From Paraktedonobacter carboxidivorans (GTDB taxonomy: Bacteria > Chloroflexota > Ktedonobacteria > Ktedonobacterales > Ktedonobacteraceae), in NCBI GenBank assembly GCA_041156125.1, contig JBEVTI010000004.1, forward strand, positions 1-64,000: 64,000 bases of DNA, read 5' to 3'. This document shows, piece by piece, positions 8,393-17,015 of the stretch; the first letter of the stretch is position 1, and each line of letters begins with the position of its first letter. The notes below the pieces were generated by a model. It was given only the letters and a program-made list of their open reading frames with translations. It was not told where the DNA came from and ran no database searches. A program made the translations under genes and the position numbers.

Positions 8393-9319
8393 ATGAACAC
8401 GCGACGTGATCTGATGGTGGTCCCGGAGGGGACGACGGAAGACAAACTCATCGAGTTATGGATTCGCCTGAAAAAGAGCGTCCATACACAGACAGCTTAT
8501 CGCCGTGATATCGAGGTGTTCCGCGCCTTCGTTGAGAAACCACTCGATCAGGTGACGTTGGAGGATGCCCTGGATTTTTATGAGAACCTGGACGAGCTAG
8601 AGATTATCAATCGACGCGGGGAGATAAAAAAGCTGGAGGATAACAGCAAGCGCCGCATCCTCAACTCGGTGAAGTCGTTCTATACCTTTGCCTATAGCTC
8701 TGGAGTCTTGCGCGCAAATGTGATGGCCGCGATCAAACCTCCCTCGGCCAAAAGCGCCATTTCGCAGCGCATCCTACCAGAGGCCACAGTGCTAAAAATG
8801 ATCTTCCTGGAGCAGAACCCACGCAATCACGCGATTCTGCATGTGCTCTATGCAGCCGGACTACGGGTCTCCGAGCTGTGTAACTTGCGCTGGCGCGATG
8901 TCATTCGCCGAACCGATGGCGTGCAGCTCGATATCATCGGCAAAGGTGATAAACAGCGCCATGTCCTGCTCTCTGAAAGCTCCTGGCAGGTGCTCTCAGC
9001 CATTCGCGAAGATGCCTCGCCTAACGATTTCGTCTTCCAGTCGCGCCAGGAAGTTTCAAATGGCCACTATAAAGGAACGCGTCTGGATACTACGACCATC
9101 TTTCTGATTGTACGCCAGGCGGCAAAGCAGGCTGGCGTAGCTAATTGGAGCCAGGTCTCACCCCACTGGCTGCGCCACTGCCACGGCTCGCACGCGATCG
9201 ACCGCAAGGCACCCCTCACAGTGGTGCGCGATACTCTTGGTCACAGCAATATTGCCGTGACCAATGAGTACGCTAAAGCGCGCCCGGACTCAAGCTCAGC
9301 ACACTATCTTCCGCTCTAA
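8393..9319 (+). CDS. Tyrosine recombinase/integrase
   Basis: A 308-residue XerD-like recombinase. The N-terminal SAM-like domain spans about residues 20-115 and the catalytic domain about 125-300. Active-site residues are visible: Arg in AAGLRVSELCNLRW, Lys in IGKGDKQRHV, HxxR in SPHWLRHCHG, the second His in DTLGHSNIAVT and the nucleophilic Tyr in NEYAKA. All six catalytic positions are present, so it should be active. It is distinct from the Tn3-associated recombinase at the left edge. No attachment site or mobile-element partner is evident next to it. The ATG at 8393 follows GAGGGAACAAATGT. Confidence 0.85.
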   Translation: MNTRRDLMVVPEGTTEDKLIELWIRLKKSVHTQTAYRRDIEVFRAFVEKPLDQVTLEDALDFYENLDELEIINRRGEIKKLEDNSKRRILNSVKSFYTFAYSSGVLRANVMAAIKPPSAKSAISQRILPEATVLKMIFLEQNPRNHAILHVLYAAGLRVSELCNLRWRDVIRRTDGVQLDIIGKGDKQRHVLLSESSWQVLSAIREDASPNDFVFQSRQEVSNGHYKGTRLDTTTIFLIVRQAAKQAGVANWSQVSPHWLRHCHGSHAIDRKAPLTVVRDTLGHSNIAVTNEYAKARPDSSSAHYLPL

Positions 9320-9331
9320 ACCGACTCCTCG

Positions 9332-10490
9332 TTATACGTTAGCCTGCTTGCATTCAGGGGCGGCGGAGACCCGGCGCAAGAGTCCCAGGGGTTGCGCGAA
9401 AAGCGCGTAACCCACGAGCACAGCGTAACATTCGATGCTCACGAAAAGCAACATAACGGTGGCGAAGCGTCCGGCTGGACCAGGGTTGCCTCCTCCGCTG
9501 AAGCCCTCCGCGAGCGCCAGCAGCAATCCCACCACAATCCCTATCAAGAGCACAACGCCCCAGGGGTGTAGCCGCGGGTTCAGCCAGCGTAGCAGTGAAC
9601 GCAGAAACAGCCAGCTAACCCCTTTCTCAAACAATGTGTAAAAGACTGCGAGGAAGCCTGTGCGTGCCTTCAACCTGCGATAGATCGCGGTGAGATCGTC
9701 AATGAAATCCTCGAAAAACGTGGCTGGTGCGCGTGAGATGGCCGCATCTATGGCGCGAACCTGGGCAAAGAGCAGGAGTCCACCAACACCAATTGTCAGC
9801 AGTTCTCCCAGCAGGCTTTGTCGCAAACTCGCAGGATAGAAGACCAGAATAAGTGTGCTGACCAGAAAAAAAGCGCTGGCTCTGATCCGGCTGGCGCGTG
9901 AAGAGCACGTGTACATTGCGTGCGTCCTGTAGTAGAGAGAACCACCCGCTAGCGCTGTAACAAGGAGCATGCCGCCGGTTAACGCGGCCAGTATGTATCC
10001 CCGCAGGCAGACCAAACCAGAGAGACGCATAACGGACCAGGGCGACGCTATCGCTAATCAGTGTCAGAGCGATAGATAGGTAGGAAATGTACATCCCTCG
10101 AATAAGCAGCAATGCCTGAGGCTCTATACTTTGATCTCGTTGATAAGGACGAAAAGCGCGAACCAGCGAGATCAGGGCCGTAAGCAGAGTAAACTGAGTA
10201 CTAAACGATCCGACAGCGTCATACGGACGCATAACCGCGCAACAGAGCCCACTGGTACTGGCTACGACCGCACCCAGGAAAACTATCATAAAGATGCCGC
10301 GACCAAGCATTGGCAAGAATGCAGAGGCTCCCACTGGTACCAGCGCTTTTAGCAGAAAAGGCAGCTTAGAAAGGCTGCCAGGGCAAAAATGGGGGTCGCG
10401 AGCAGAAACAGCAGGCCATAGCGCTACAAGAAACTCTTCTTCATAACGTGTACGCCAGGGGCCTGGATAGAGTCGGAGCAGTAGCTTCAT
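9332..10490 (-). pseudogene. Multi-pass membrane protein, frameshifted
   Basis: Reading starts at an ATG at 10490, whose A is shared with the PadR stop (ATGA overlap). The N-terminus MKLLLRLYPGPWRTRYEEEF is typical of a family of uncharacterised membrane proteins placed next to PadR regulators. Hydrophobic segments follow in frame one down to about 10020, where the sequence VALVRYAS continues sensibly only in another frame (GLVCLRGYILAALTGG onward to 9332) with further membrane segments and an amphipathic DFIDDLTAIYRRLKA stretch. I read this as one gene of about 385 codons broken by a frameshift near 10005-10030. Loss of sequence after EEFLVALWP is also possible because the next 20 residues look unlike the family. 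A sequencing error cannot be excluded. Confidence 0.6.
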
Positions 10491-10801
10491 ATCTTTGCCA
10501 ACCTCCGCAGGCCAAGAGTCGCAAACGTCTCCATGCTGGTTAGTTGTTCGCGCAAGTAGGCTATGCCGGCGGCGCTTAAACGATACGGACGGCGTCCGCG
10601 TTCCTCTGCTGGCAGTGCCTCAATCAAGCCAGACTCTTCCAGCCGCGCGATAGCTCCATACAAGGTCCCGGTCCCCAGCCGAACATGAGCAATGCTTGCA
10701 ATATCTTCCATAATGGCATAGCCATGCTTATTTCCGCCCGCCAGGCTAGCCAGAATAAGCAGAGAGGGGTCAGAAAACCGCCCGGCATCAGGCATACCCA
10801 T
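10487..10801 (-). CDS. PadR-family transcriptional regulator
   Basis: A 104-residue winged-helix repressor of the PadR type, with SLLILASLAGG, HGYAIMEDI, LGTGTLYGAIARLEE (recognition helix) and the RRPYRLSAAG wing. PadR proteins typically bind palindromes at their own promoter and are relieved by small molecules or toxic compounds. It is translationally coupled to the downstream membrane-protein gene through an ATGA overlap. The start at 10801 follows GAGGAA with 7-base spacing; the upstream extension to 10867 would translate the leader hairpin and is rejected. Its promoter and a long inverted repeat lie directly upstream, consistent with autoregulation. Confidence 0.85.
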   Translation of the reverse strand: MGMPDAGRFSDPSLLILASLAGGNKHGYAIMEDIASIAHVRLGTGTLYGAIARLEESGLIEALPAEERGRRPYRLSAAGIAYLREQLTSMETFATLGLRRLAKI

Positions 10802-10810
10802 AGAATATTC

Positions 10811-10883
10811 CTCTTTTCTGTATAGTATGTCCGACGACATGTCATGAAACGACATGTCGTCGGACATACTATACAGAAAAGAG
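10811..10883 (-). promoter_or_regulatory. 33-bp perfect inverted repeat in PadR leader
   Basis: Two perfect 33-base arms (10811-10843 and 10851-10883) flank a 7-base loop. The distal arm covers the -10 box, so the same sequence may serve as DNA operator and as a strong hairpin in the transcript just before the ribosome-binding site. An inner GACATGTC palindrome occurs in each arm. Confidence 0.7.
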
Positions 10884-10896
10884 ATGAATGTGTCAA
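10868..10896 (-). promoter_or_regulatory. Sigma-70-type promoter of PadR operon
   Basis: On the minus strand TTGACA (10896-10891) is separated by 17 bases from TATAGT (10873-10868), close to ideal. It reads towards the PadR gene that starts at 10801. Confidence 0.75.
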
Positions 10897-11034
10897 GAGC
10901 GTGAGAATGAGGAGACTAAAAACCTGCTAATGAGGAGTCAACAGGGAAAAGGTCCCGATTTCTTCCGTTATCTGTCAAGCTCCTGAAGCCAATCGCATCT
11001 CGAGCAAATAGAGTATTGCAATCGACACACTACC

Positions 11035-11063
11035 TTGACAATCATGGTACTATGATGTATACT
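11035..11063 (+). promoter_or_regulatory. Sigma-70-type promoter with operator between boxes
   Basis: TTGACA at 11035-11040, a 17-base spacer and TATACT at 11058-11063. The spacer holds a near-perfect 16-base palindrome at 11041-11056 (ATCAT, centre GTAC, ATGAT), a plausible site for the PadR-type regulator encoded 20 bases downstream. Confidence 0.75.
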
Positions 11064-11082
11064 CCACCTACGAGGTGATGAT

Positions 11083-11412
11083 ATGAATGAAAACAAACTT
11101 CCCTCCGATCTGCTGCGCGGACATACCGATACGATGATTTTACGGCTCTTATCGGAAGCTGACCGCTACGGCTACGAAATTGTCAAGCTGATTGCCGAGC
11201 GCTCGAGTGGTGAATATGAATTAAAGGAAGCCACCATGTACTCCAGCGTCCGGCGGCTTGAGATGGACGGTGAGATCGAATGGTATTGGGGCGATGAATC
11301 TCAAGGCGGAAGGCGGAAATATTTCAGGATTACTGAAAAAGGGCAAGTGACGTACGATCGCAACAAAAGCAACTGGGAGTACGCGAAGCGCGTGCTGGAT
11401 AAGCTTTTGTAA
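11083..11412 (+). CDS. PadR-family transcriptional regulator
   Basis: A 109-residue winged-helix regulator. It shows LRGHTDTMILRLLSEADRYG, YEIVKLIAERS, the recognition helix KEATMYSSVRRLEMDG, and a wing with GGRRKYFRITEKG. It is the first gene of an apparent four-gene operon followed by a pentapeptide protein and an ABC exporter, with gaps of 15, 10 and 0 bases. The usual role of such PadR genes is to repress the linked exporter until an inducing toxic compound appears. Strong promoter and operator candidates are immediately upstream. The start codon lies at the GAGGTGATGAT ribosome-binding region. Confidence 0.88.
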   Translation: MNENKLPSDLLRGHTDTMILRLLSEADRYGYEIVKLIAERSSGEYELKEATMYSSVRRLEMDGEIEWYWGDESQGGRRKYFRITEKGQVTYDRNKSNWEYAKRVLDKLL

Positions 11413-11427
11413 AGGAAAGGTGTTGTT

Positions 11428-12294
11428 ATGAATGAGAAATTGACCAACTATTTAGACGGCGTTTTTGCTCCATACGATGGGGTAAAAAGCGTCGCCGAAT
11501 TAAAGGCCGATCTGCTTTCAGATTTGCAGGAGCGGTTCCGCGAACTCAAAGCTGAGGGCAGGGATGATGAAACTGCCTTGACCATGACCATTGAGAGTAT
11601 CGGCGACATTGAGCAAACCGTCCAGGAGGTCGCCAACCTCTCCCGTTCGCTAGAACGGCAGGTGGTCATCAACTTTAGTGCGAGCAATCTGCCAAAGAGC
11701 GACTTTGCGGGCGTGATCGCGCGCAAAGGAAAGTTTCACGCGAGCGCGCTGCGCGGCTCTGATTTTACGGGCGCAGATTTGACTGGGAGCTCGTTTCGGA
11801 GCAGTGATGTACGTGAAGCCAATTTCGCTGGCGCAAATCTGACCGATTGCGACTTCTCCACCCTTGACCTTGCGGATGCGAACTTCCGTGAAGCAATCCT
11901 TGTGCGCACCAGCTTCAGCGCGTCGGGACTGGTCGGAGCAAAATTCATTGGAGTCAAGCTGACTGATGTCACCTTGACTAAGACTGACCTGCGCAAAACA
12001 ACCTTTGAAGGCTGCACCTTTCTCGGCGTGAACTTTAAATATTCCGATATGCGCGGACTGCGACTTGATGGGCAGACCTTTCTTGGCGTCAAGTTTGACC
12101 AGGCAGCACTGAATGATGTTTCGTTTCAGGGCGCGACCCTTAAAAATGTGTCTTTCCGCCTGGCGTTTCTCTGGTCGAGCTCGAAACGTATTATACAATC
12201 TATTCACTTTGACGGCGCGATGATGGATAAGCTAACGTATGCTGCGCTCAAAGGCATGGAAGCTGATGTATCAAAGGTTACTGTTCTATCATGA
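11428..12294 (+). CDS. Pentapeptide-repeat protein with HAAS-like N-terminal domain
   Basis: A 288-residue protein in two parts. Residues 1-75 (MNEKLTNYLDGVF, followed by helices with DLLSDLQERFRELKAEG and IESIGDIEQTVQEV) resemble the helical HAAS/DUF1700-like domain that sits beside PadR regulators. Residues about 80-235 are pentapeptide repeats of the A(N/D)(L/F)xx type (GSDFTGADLTGSSF, ANFAGANLTDCDF), which fold as a right-handed quadrilateral beta-helix. In other families such helices mimic DNA and protect gyrase. Here it is cotranscribed with an ABC exporter, so a sensing or self-protection role next to export is inferred. The fusion of these two domains is unusual to my knowledge. Confidence 0.8.
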   Translation: MNEKLTNYLDGVFAPYDGVKSVAELKADLLSDLQERFRELKAEGRDDETALTMTIESIGDIEQTVQEVANLSRSLERQVVINFSASNLPKSDFAGVIARKGKFHASALRGSDFTGADLTGSSFRSSDVREANFAGANLTDCDFSTLDLADANFREAILVRTSFSASGLVGAKFIGVKLTDVTLTKTDLRKTTFEGCTFLGVNFKYSDMRGLRLDGQTFLGVKFDQAALNDVSFQGATLKNVSFRLAFLWSSSKRIIQSIHFDGAMMDKLTYAALKGMEADVSKVTVLS

Positions 12295-12304
12295 GGAGAA
12301 AGCT

Positions 12305-13066
12305 GTGCAAACCATTTCAATTCAGGTAAAAGATTTACAAAAATCATACAAGCAATTGAATGTCTTAAAAGGCGTGAATTTCACCGTGGACCAGGGCAGC
12401 ATTTTTGCCCTGCTTGGCTCCAACGGCGCGGGCAAGACAACGCTGATCAAAATCCTCACCACGTTGCTCAAACAGGACGGTGGAACTGCCATCGTCAACG
12501 GCTTTGATGTGGCGTCAAGACCAGACAACGTGCGGCAATCACTCAGTCTGACCGGGCAATTTGCCGCCGTGGATGAGATTTTGACCGGGCAAGAAAATCT
12601 GATCATGATCGCCAGGCTCCGACACCTCAAACAGCCGCGCCAGGTTGCCGACGATTTACTGACCCGCTTCGGTTTAACCGCTGCCGCCAACCGCAGGGTG
12701 TCTACATATTCAGGCGGGATGCGCCGCAGGCTTGACCTTGCCATGAGCCTGGTGGGAAAGCCACCGATCATTTTCCTTGACGAGCCGACCAGCGGGCTTG
12801 ACCCCGAGGCACGCCTCGAAATGTGGAAAGTGGTGAAGGAGCTTGCTGATGATGGCAGAACCGTCTTCTTGACCACGCAGTACCTGGACGAAGCAGAACA
12901 GCTTGCTGATCACATTGCCATTCTCCATGAGGGCAAGATTCTCGCCAGCGGCACGCTCGTGGAACTCAAAAAGCTGTTTCCACCTGCTCAGGTGGAGTAT
13001 GTGGAAAAACAACCGACATTGGAGGAGATCTTTCTTGCCATCATTGGCAAAAAGGAGGAATACTAA
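12305..13066 (+). CDS. ABC transporter ATPase, DrrA-like exporter
   Basis: A 253-residue nucleotide-binding subunit of an ABC-2 type exporter. It has Walker A GSNGAGKTT at about 38-46, the Q-loop region, signature YSGGMRRR, Walker B IIFLDEPTSGLD and the H-loop in FLTTQYLDEAEQL. This pattern and its C-terminal tail fit daunorubicin-resistance ATPase-type subunits. A GTG at 12305 with an AGGAG site a few bases upstream is the chosen start, since an upstream extension overlaps the pentapeptide gene. The stop TAA abuts the permease ATG, so the two are translationally coupled. The exported compound is unknown. Confidence 0.9.
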   Translation: MQTISIQVKDLQKSYKQLNVLKGVNFTVDQGSIFALLGSNGAGKTTLIKILTTLLKQDGGTAIVNGFDVASRPDNVRQSLSLTGQFAAVDEILTGQENLIMIARLRHLKQPRQVADDLLTRFGLTAAANRRVSTYSGGMRRRLDLAMSLVGKPPIIFLDEPTSGLDPEARLEMWKVVKELADDGRTVFLTTQYLDEAEQLADHIAILHEGKILASGTLVELKKLFPPAQVEYVEKQPTLEEIFLAIIGKKEEY

Positions 13067-13834
13067 ATGAAAACCATACAGAAACACTTTTTCAGCGATA
13101 TGAGCGTGATGCTTGGTCGTTCTATGCGCCATATTTTCCGCAGTATGGACACCATCATCACGGTCACGATCATGCCTATTGCGTTTATGTTGCTGTTCGT
13201 GTATGTGTTCGGCGGCGCAATTCAAAGCGGCACAGCGAATTATGTCAATTATGTGTTACCTGGGATCTTACTGATTGCGATTGCGAGCGGGATATCCTAT
13301 ACAGCTTACCGCCTGTTTACCGATGTGCAACGGGGAATATTCGAGCGCTTTCGTTCCATGCCGATTGCCCCTTCCACCATGCTGTGGGGACACGTCCTGA
13401 CCTCGCTGGTCTCCAATGCAATTTCGGTGGTGGTCATCATTCTCGTCGCGTTGCTGATGGGCTTTCGTTCGTCGGCGGGCCTTCTGTCATGGCTGGCCGT
13501 CGTTGGTATCCTCGCGTTGTTTACACTGGCCTTAACCTGGGTCGCGGTGATTCCCGGACTGACCGCTAAATCGATAGACGGCGCAACAACCTTTTCGTAT
13601 CCGATTATCTTCCTGCCCTTGATCAGCTCGGCGTTTGTGCCCACCAGGTCGATGCCGCTGGTCGTCCGCGTCTTTGCCGAAAACCAGCCAGTGACGGCAA
13701 TCGTGGAAACCATTCGCGCGTTACTGGCTGGACAACCAGTGTCCCATAATATATGGGTTGCACTCGCATGGTGCGTCGGCATTCTGCTTGTGGCCTACAT
13801 CTTTGCGATGAGGGCCTATCAAAAGCAAATATGA
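13067..13834 (+). CDS. ABC-2 type exporter permease, DrrB-like
   Basis: A 255-residue integral membrane subunit with six predicted transmembrane segments, beginning near residue 35 (TIITVTIMPIAFMLLFVYVFGG). It has the ABC-2 signature region with GVRRGIFERFRSMPIA-like sequence (here QRGIFERFRSMPIAPS) and a conserved late stretch PIIFLPLISSAFVPT. It pairs with the ATPase immediately upstream to form a homodimeric or heterodimeric drug-type exporter. This is the last gene of the PadR-led operon; no clear hairpin follows. Confidence 0.88.
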   Translation: MKTIQKHFFSDMSVMLGRSMRHIFRSMDTIITVTIMPIAFMLLFVYVFGGAIQSGTANYVNYVLPGILLIAIASGISYTAYRLFTDVQRGIFERFRSMPIAPSTMLWGHVLTSLVSNAISVVVIILVALLMGFRSSAGLLSWLAVVGILALFTLALTWVAVIPGLTAKSIDGATTFSYPIIFLPLISSAFVPTRSMPLVVRVFAENQPVTAIVETIRALLAGQPVSHNIWVALAWCVGILLVAYIFAMRAYQKQI

Positions 13835-14065
13835 GAAGAAGGTAGTTCCGCAGGAAGGAGTTCACAACATCTCTGCTCTTTCTCGACACTTTGCCATGTC
13901 CTTATGACAGGGAGCCGACAGGATGTACGATAGTCTGTAAAGAACGGAAATGCTTCCAGAAGACCTGAGAGAAGGCGAGCCAAATTTCGGCCCTGTATCC
14001 CATCATAGAAGAACAAACCATGGTCTAAATGACCAGATGCTATATTGCCAGGGTATGCTATGCTA

Positions 14066-14096
14066 GTCCATAAAAAAGGGCAACACTTTTATGGAC
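14066..14096 (+). promoter_or_regulatory. Hairpin enclosing the start codon of the coiled-coil gene
   Basis: GTCCATAAAA (14066-14075) pairs perfectly with TTTTATGGAC (14087-14096). The ATG at 14091 lies within the right arm and the only Shine-Dalgarno-like AAGGG lies in the 11-base loop. The fold would hide the start codon and so may regulate translation. This is a structural prediction only. Confidence 0.5.
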
Positions 14097-15353
14097 TTTT
14101 CTCATATTCAGCATACCCGGCCAGTGGCGGCGGACGAAGAAGAAGCGCTCTACGTGGAGGAACTAGCGGGCCCCGATGATTACTGGCTTTCGATTACTGA
14201 TGCAGCTCGCGTGTGCCGGGTCCAGGATGTTTCGATCCGCCGGGCGATTACGCGCAAGGTCTTGCCGGTACGCCGTATGCGCGCTGGACAGAATAAGCGC
14301 ACGCGCTTTGTGCGCTCCAGCGATCTCGCGCCCGCTGGCTTTCCGATTATCGATGAGAGCGCCGCGATTACGACGCAGATTGGCAAACTCGATATTCTGA
14401 GTATCCCTCAGCAGCAACAGCAAATTACCCGCCAGCACCAGGAACTGCAAGCGCAAATGGGCGAGATGCAGGCAACTCTCCTCCAACAACGCGAGCAGAT
14501 ACACGCGGATCTCCACGAGCAGCAAGAGCGCGTCCAGACCTCTCTGCAGACCGCTCAGGCAGAGCAAACGCTTCAACTCGCCTCGACTGAGGCACGCCTC
14601 TCTCAGGAACAACAACGCTTGCACCTGGCGCTGACTGAGGCCAGCCTGGAACTGGCCAATGGACAAGAGACGCTGCGCCAGGACCTGCTACATACACAAG
14701 CCAGTGGACTTGCACGCGATGAGCGCTTGCAAACAGCGGTAGACACCCTGCTCCAGCATCTCGCACAGACCAGAGCTGACTCGCTTGCGCAAAACGCACT
14801 CCTGCAAGCCTCCCTGCTGGAACTCCAGCAGACAACTGAGCAGCAATTGACTGAGTTGGCTATTCACCACAAGACATCGCAGGATTATGTCAATAAGACA
14901 ATCGAGCGCGTTGAGCAAGAGGCGCAGAGACGCTTATTGGGCCAGGAACAAGCTCTGACAGATCGTCTACAACAATTTACTCATGCCAGCGAGGAGCGTT
15001 TCACCGAACTGGCGCAAACGCTCGCGAGTATTCAGCAAGCGAGTGCAGACTCTCAACTAACCATCGAAAGTCTGCGTCTGCGCGAGCGGGAACTGGTCCA
15101 CGAACTGCAACAACAGCAGGAACGCTTCCAGAGGCTAGAGCAGCTCTTGCCCTTACTTCCCTACGCCGGAAAGCGCCTGGCTACCGCGCAGGATAGCGCC
15201 GCCTGGGAGCAGGCGCAAGGCGCTCTGGAGTCCCGCCTGTTGGCAACTCAGCAACGCGAACGGGAGCACTATCAACCCCTGCTTGACCTGCTCTCACCAG
15301 AACGCCTGGCTATTCTCACTCGTCTGCTAGCGGAGCAAGAGCAGCACAAATGA
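14091..15353 (+). CDS. HTH-like protein with long coiled coil
   Basis: A 420-residue protein of unknown function. Residues about 30-90 look like a MerR/excisionase-type helix-turn-helix (YWLSITDAARVCRVQDVSIRRAI followed by basic VRRMRAGQNKRTRFV). From about 105 to 380 it is a near-continuous Gln- and Glu-rich coiled coil with heptads such as QQQQQITRQHQELQAQMGEM. No membrane segment or catalytic motif is visible. The layout suggests a DNA-binding, filament-forming or scaffolding protein. Its stop faces the ABC permease stop with 16 bases between. Codon use is like its neighbours. Confident as a gene, not as a function. Confidence 0.75.
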   Translation: MDFSHIQHTRPVAADEEEALYVEELAGPDDYWLSITDAARVCRVQDVSIRRAITRKVLPVRRMRAGQNKRTRFVRSSDLAPAGFPIIDESAAITTQIGKLDILSIPQQQQQITRQHQELQAQMGEMQATLLQQREQIHADLHEQQERVQTSLQTAQAEQTLQLASTEARLSQEQQRLHLALTEASLELANGQETLRQDLLHTQASGLARDERLQTAVDTLLQHLAQTRADSLAQNALLQASLLELQQTTEQQLTELAIHHKTSQDYVNKTIERVEQEAQRRLLGQEQALTDRLQQFTHASEERFTELAQTLASIQQASADSQLTIESLRLRERELVHELQQQQERFQRLEQLLPLLPYAGKRLATAQDSAAWEQAQGALESRLLATQQREREHYQPLLDLLSPERLAILTRLLAEQEQHK

Positions 15354-15369
15354 TGACTGGCAAAAATCC

Positions 15370-16083
15370 TTAGCTCAAAATCAAGTGCGAGCGCTGGAAG
15401 CGAACCAGCGAGATGCTCAGCGAGATCGCATCCAGCACAGCAATAACGGCGATCATCAGCAGCAGAAACTGGGAATATGAGAGCGATGAGATAAAGCCTG
15501 TGGGTACTGCTTGCAAGACGAAGACACCTCCAAAGACAAGCACCAGTGTACTGATACTCAAGACTTGCTGCGCCTGCCGCACTGTGGCTGAGCGCAGTGA
15601 GACCAGCACTCCCACACTTGCTCCCAGGATGCTGACCAGCAGACTCAAAGCCAGAACTGCCAGAATCCGGTCGAAAGGATGATAGAACGCCCAACTCCCA
15701 TTGCCATGAAACAGGTTGACCACGATCAGGCCGAGTAGCAGGCCAACGAGAGCCATTCCCCAGGCATATCCAACAGTCACGAGCACCTTGCCTAGCAGAA
15801 TCGCCTGATCAGGCATGCGGCTGGCCAGCAGGGTTTCTAGCGTATGTCGCTCACGTTCTCCGGCGATAGCATCGCCAATAAAACTAATAATGGTGAAGAA
15901 AGGAATCCAGAGAATCACGAATATCTCGATAGGTGAGAGTTCAAGCCATGAAAGTCCGAACTGCAATGGAAGATAGGCACCAATAATGCCGACCAGGAGT
16001 ATGGGGCGTATCCATGCTTTCCATCCCCCCTGGAAGAGCAGGTCCTTCGCTTCTTTCCACATCATCGTTAAGAGATCGCTCAT
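15370..16083 (-). CDS. ABC-2 type permease
   Basis: A 237-residue membrane subunit with about six hydrophobic segments. The stretch FIGDAIAGERERHTLETLLASRM is the cytoplasmic loop typical of ABC-2 permeases of the Nat/gliding type. Its start codon overlaps the upstream ATPase stop as ATGA, so the two are coupled. Together they form an exporter of unknown substrate. It is unrelated in detail to the exporter at 12.3-13.8 kb and carries no regulator gene beside it. Confidence 0.88.
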   Translation of the reverse strand: MSDLLTMMWKEAKDLLFQGGWKAWIRPILLVGIIGAYLPLQFGLSWLELSPIEIFVILWIPFFTIISFIGDAIAGERERHTLETLLASRMPDQAILLGKVLVTVGYAWGMALVGLLLGLIVVNLFHGNGSWAFYHPFDRILAVLALSLLVSILGASVGVLVSLRSATVRQAQQVLSISTLVLVFGGVFVLQAVPTGFISSLSYSQFLLLMIAVIAVLDAISLSISLVRFQRSHLILS

Positions 16084-17015
16084 TTGCTTTCTTCCTCCAT
16101 CAGCGTCAGGAAAACATCTTCCAGGCTGGCCTTGCCCCTGCGCACCTCCTCAACTTCTACACCTGCGTGGACCAGCAAACTCACGAGTGGGCTCATCTTA
16201 CTCTCTCCGCGCAGTTCTATGAGGAGATGACCGTTGTGCAGATCAGCATGGGCAACCTCTGGCCGCTCTCGCAGGCTGGCTAGCGTCGGCTCGGTAAAGC
16301 CAGATCCTACGATCTCTGCCTGGGGGCCTCCCGTTCTTGCTCGCAGTTCATCGGGAGCACCAACCGCCATGAGTTTGCCCTGGCGAATCACAGCGACCTG
16401 TGTACAAAGCTTTTCAGCCTCGGTCAGATTGTGGGTGTTGAGAAAGACTGTCACCCCTTCCCGCACGACCAGGCTAGCCAGATCATCGCGCAAGGCTGCC
16501 GCTGCCAGCGGATCAAACCCTGCAGTCGGCTCGTCCAGAAAGATCAGTGGTGGATGGTGAAAAAGCGCGCGGGCGACTGCGAGTTTCTGTTTCATACCTC
16601 GACTCCAGGTTCCCACCTGATCACGGCGGCGTTCCCAGAGATCCAGGTGGGTAAGTAGTTCTTTGATGCGGGCCTGGCGGGCAGGCGCAGGCATCAGGGA
16701 GATGCGCCCGTACAAGTCAAGATTGTCCTGGGCACTCATGCGTTCATAGAGTCCCGCAAATTCAAGCAATGCTCCACTATGTGTACGAATAGCAGCGGCC
16801 TGGGTGCGGGTATCAAAGCCCAGCACTCTGGCCTGACCCTGCGTTGGTTCCAGCAGACCAAGCAACAGATGGATGGTCGTAGTTTTACCCGCTCCATTGG
16901 GTCCCAGAAAGCCAAAGACAATACCCGCAGGCACTTCCAATGAGAGATCATCAAGGGCTTTTACTGTGCCAAAAGAGCGAGAGAGGTGTTCGATGTGAAT
17001 TATCGGTTCCGCCAT
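16080..17015 (-). CDS. ABC transporter ATPase
   Basis: A 311-residue ATPase beginning MAEPIIHIEHLSRSFG. Walker A is GPNGAGKTTT, followed by the Q-loop in SGALLEFAGLYERM, signature WSRGMKQKL (first Ser shifted from the usual LSGGQ), Walker B LIFLDEPTAGFD and the H-loop FLNTHNLTEAEKL. A C-terminal domain of about 80 residues (VGSGFTEPTLASLRERPEV onward) is the regulatory extension common in CcmA/NatA-type subunits. The start at 17015 follows AAGAGGAAGT; the frame continues upstream but without family sequence. It pairs with the coupled permease downstream. Confidence 0.88.
   Translation of the reverse strand: MAEPIIHIEHLSRSFGTVKALDDLSLEVPAGIVFGFLGPNGAGKTTTIHLLLGLLEPTQGQARVLGFDTRTQAAAIRTHSGALLEFAGLYERMSAQDNLDLYGRISLMPAPARQARIKELLTHLDLWERRRDQVGTWSRGMKQKLAVARALFHHPPLIFLDEPTAGFDPLAAAALRDDLASLVVREGVTVFLNTHNLTEAEKLCTQVAVIRQGKLMAVGAPDELRARTGGPQAEIVGSGFTEPTLASLRERPEVAHADLHNGHLLIELRGESKMSPLVSLLVHAGVEVEEVRRGKASLEDVFLTLMEEESK

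Noticed and set aside
10799..10867. A longer PadR protein starting at 10867
   Set aside because: The extra 22 residues only translate the inverted repeat; the 10801 start has a proper ribosome-binding site and matches family length.
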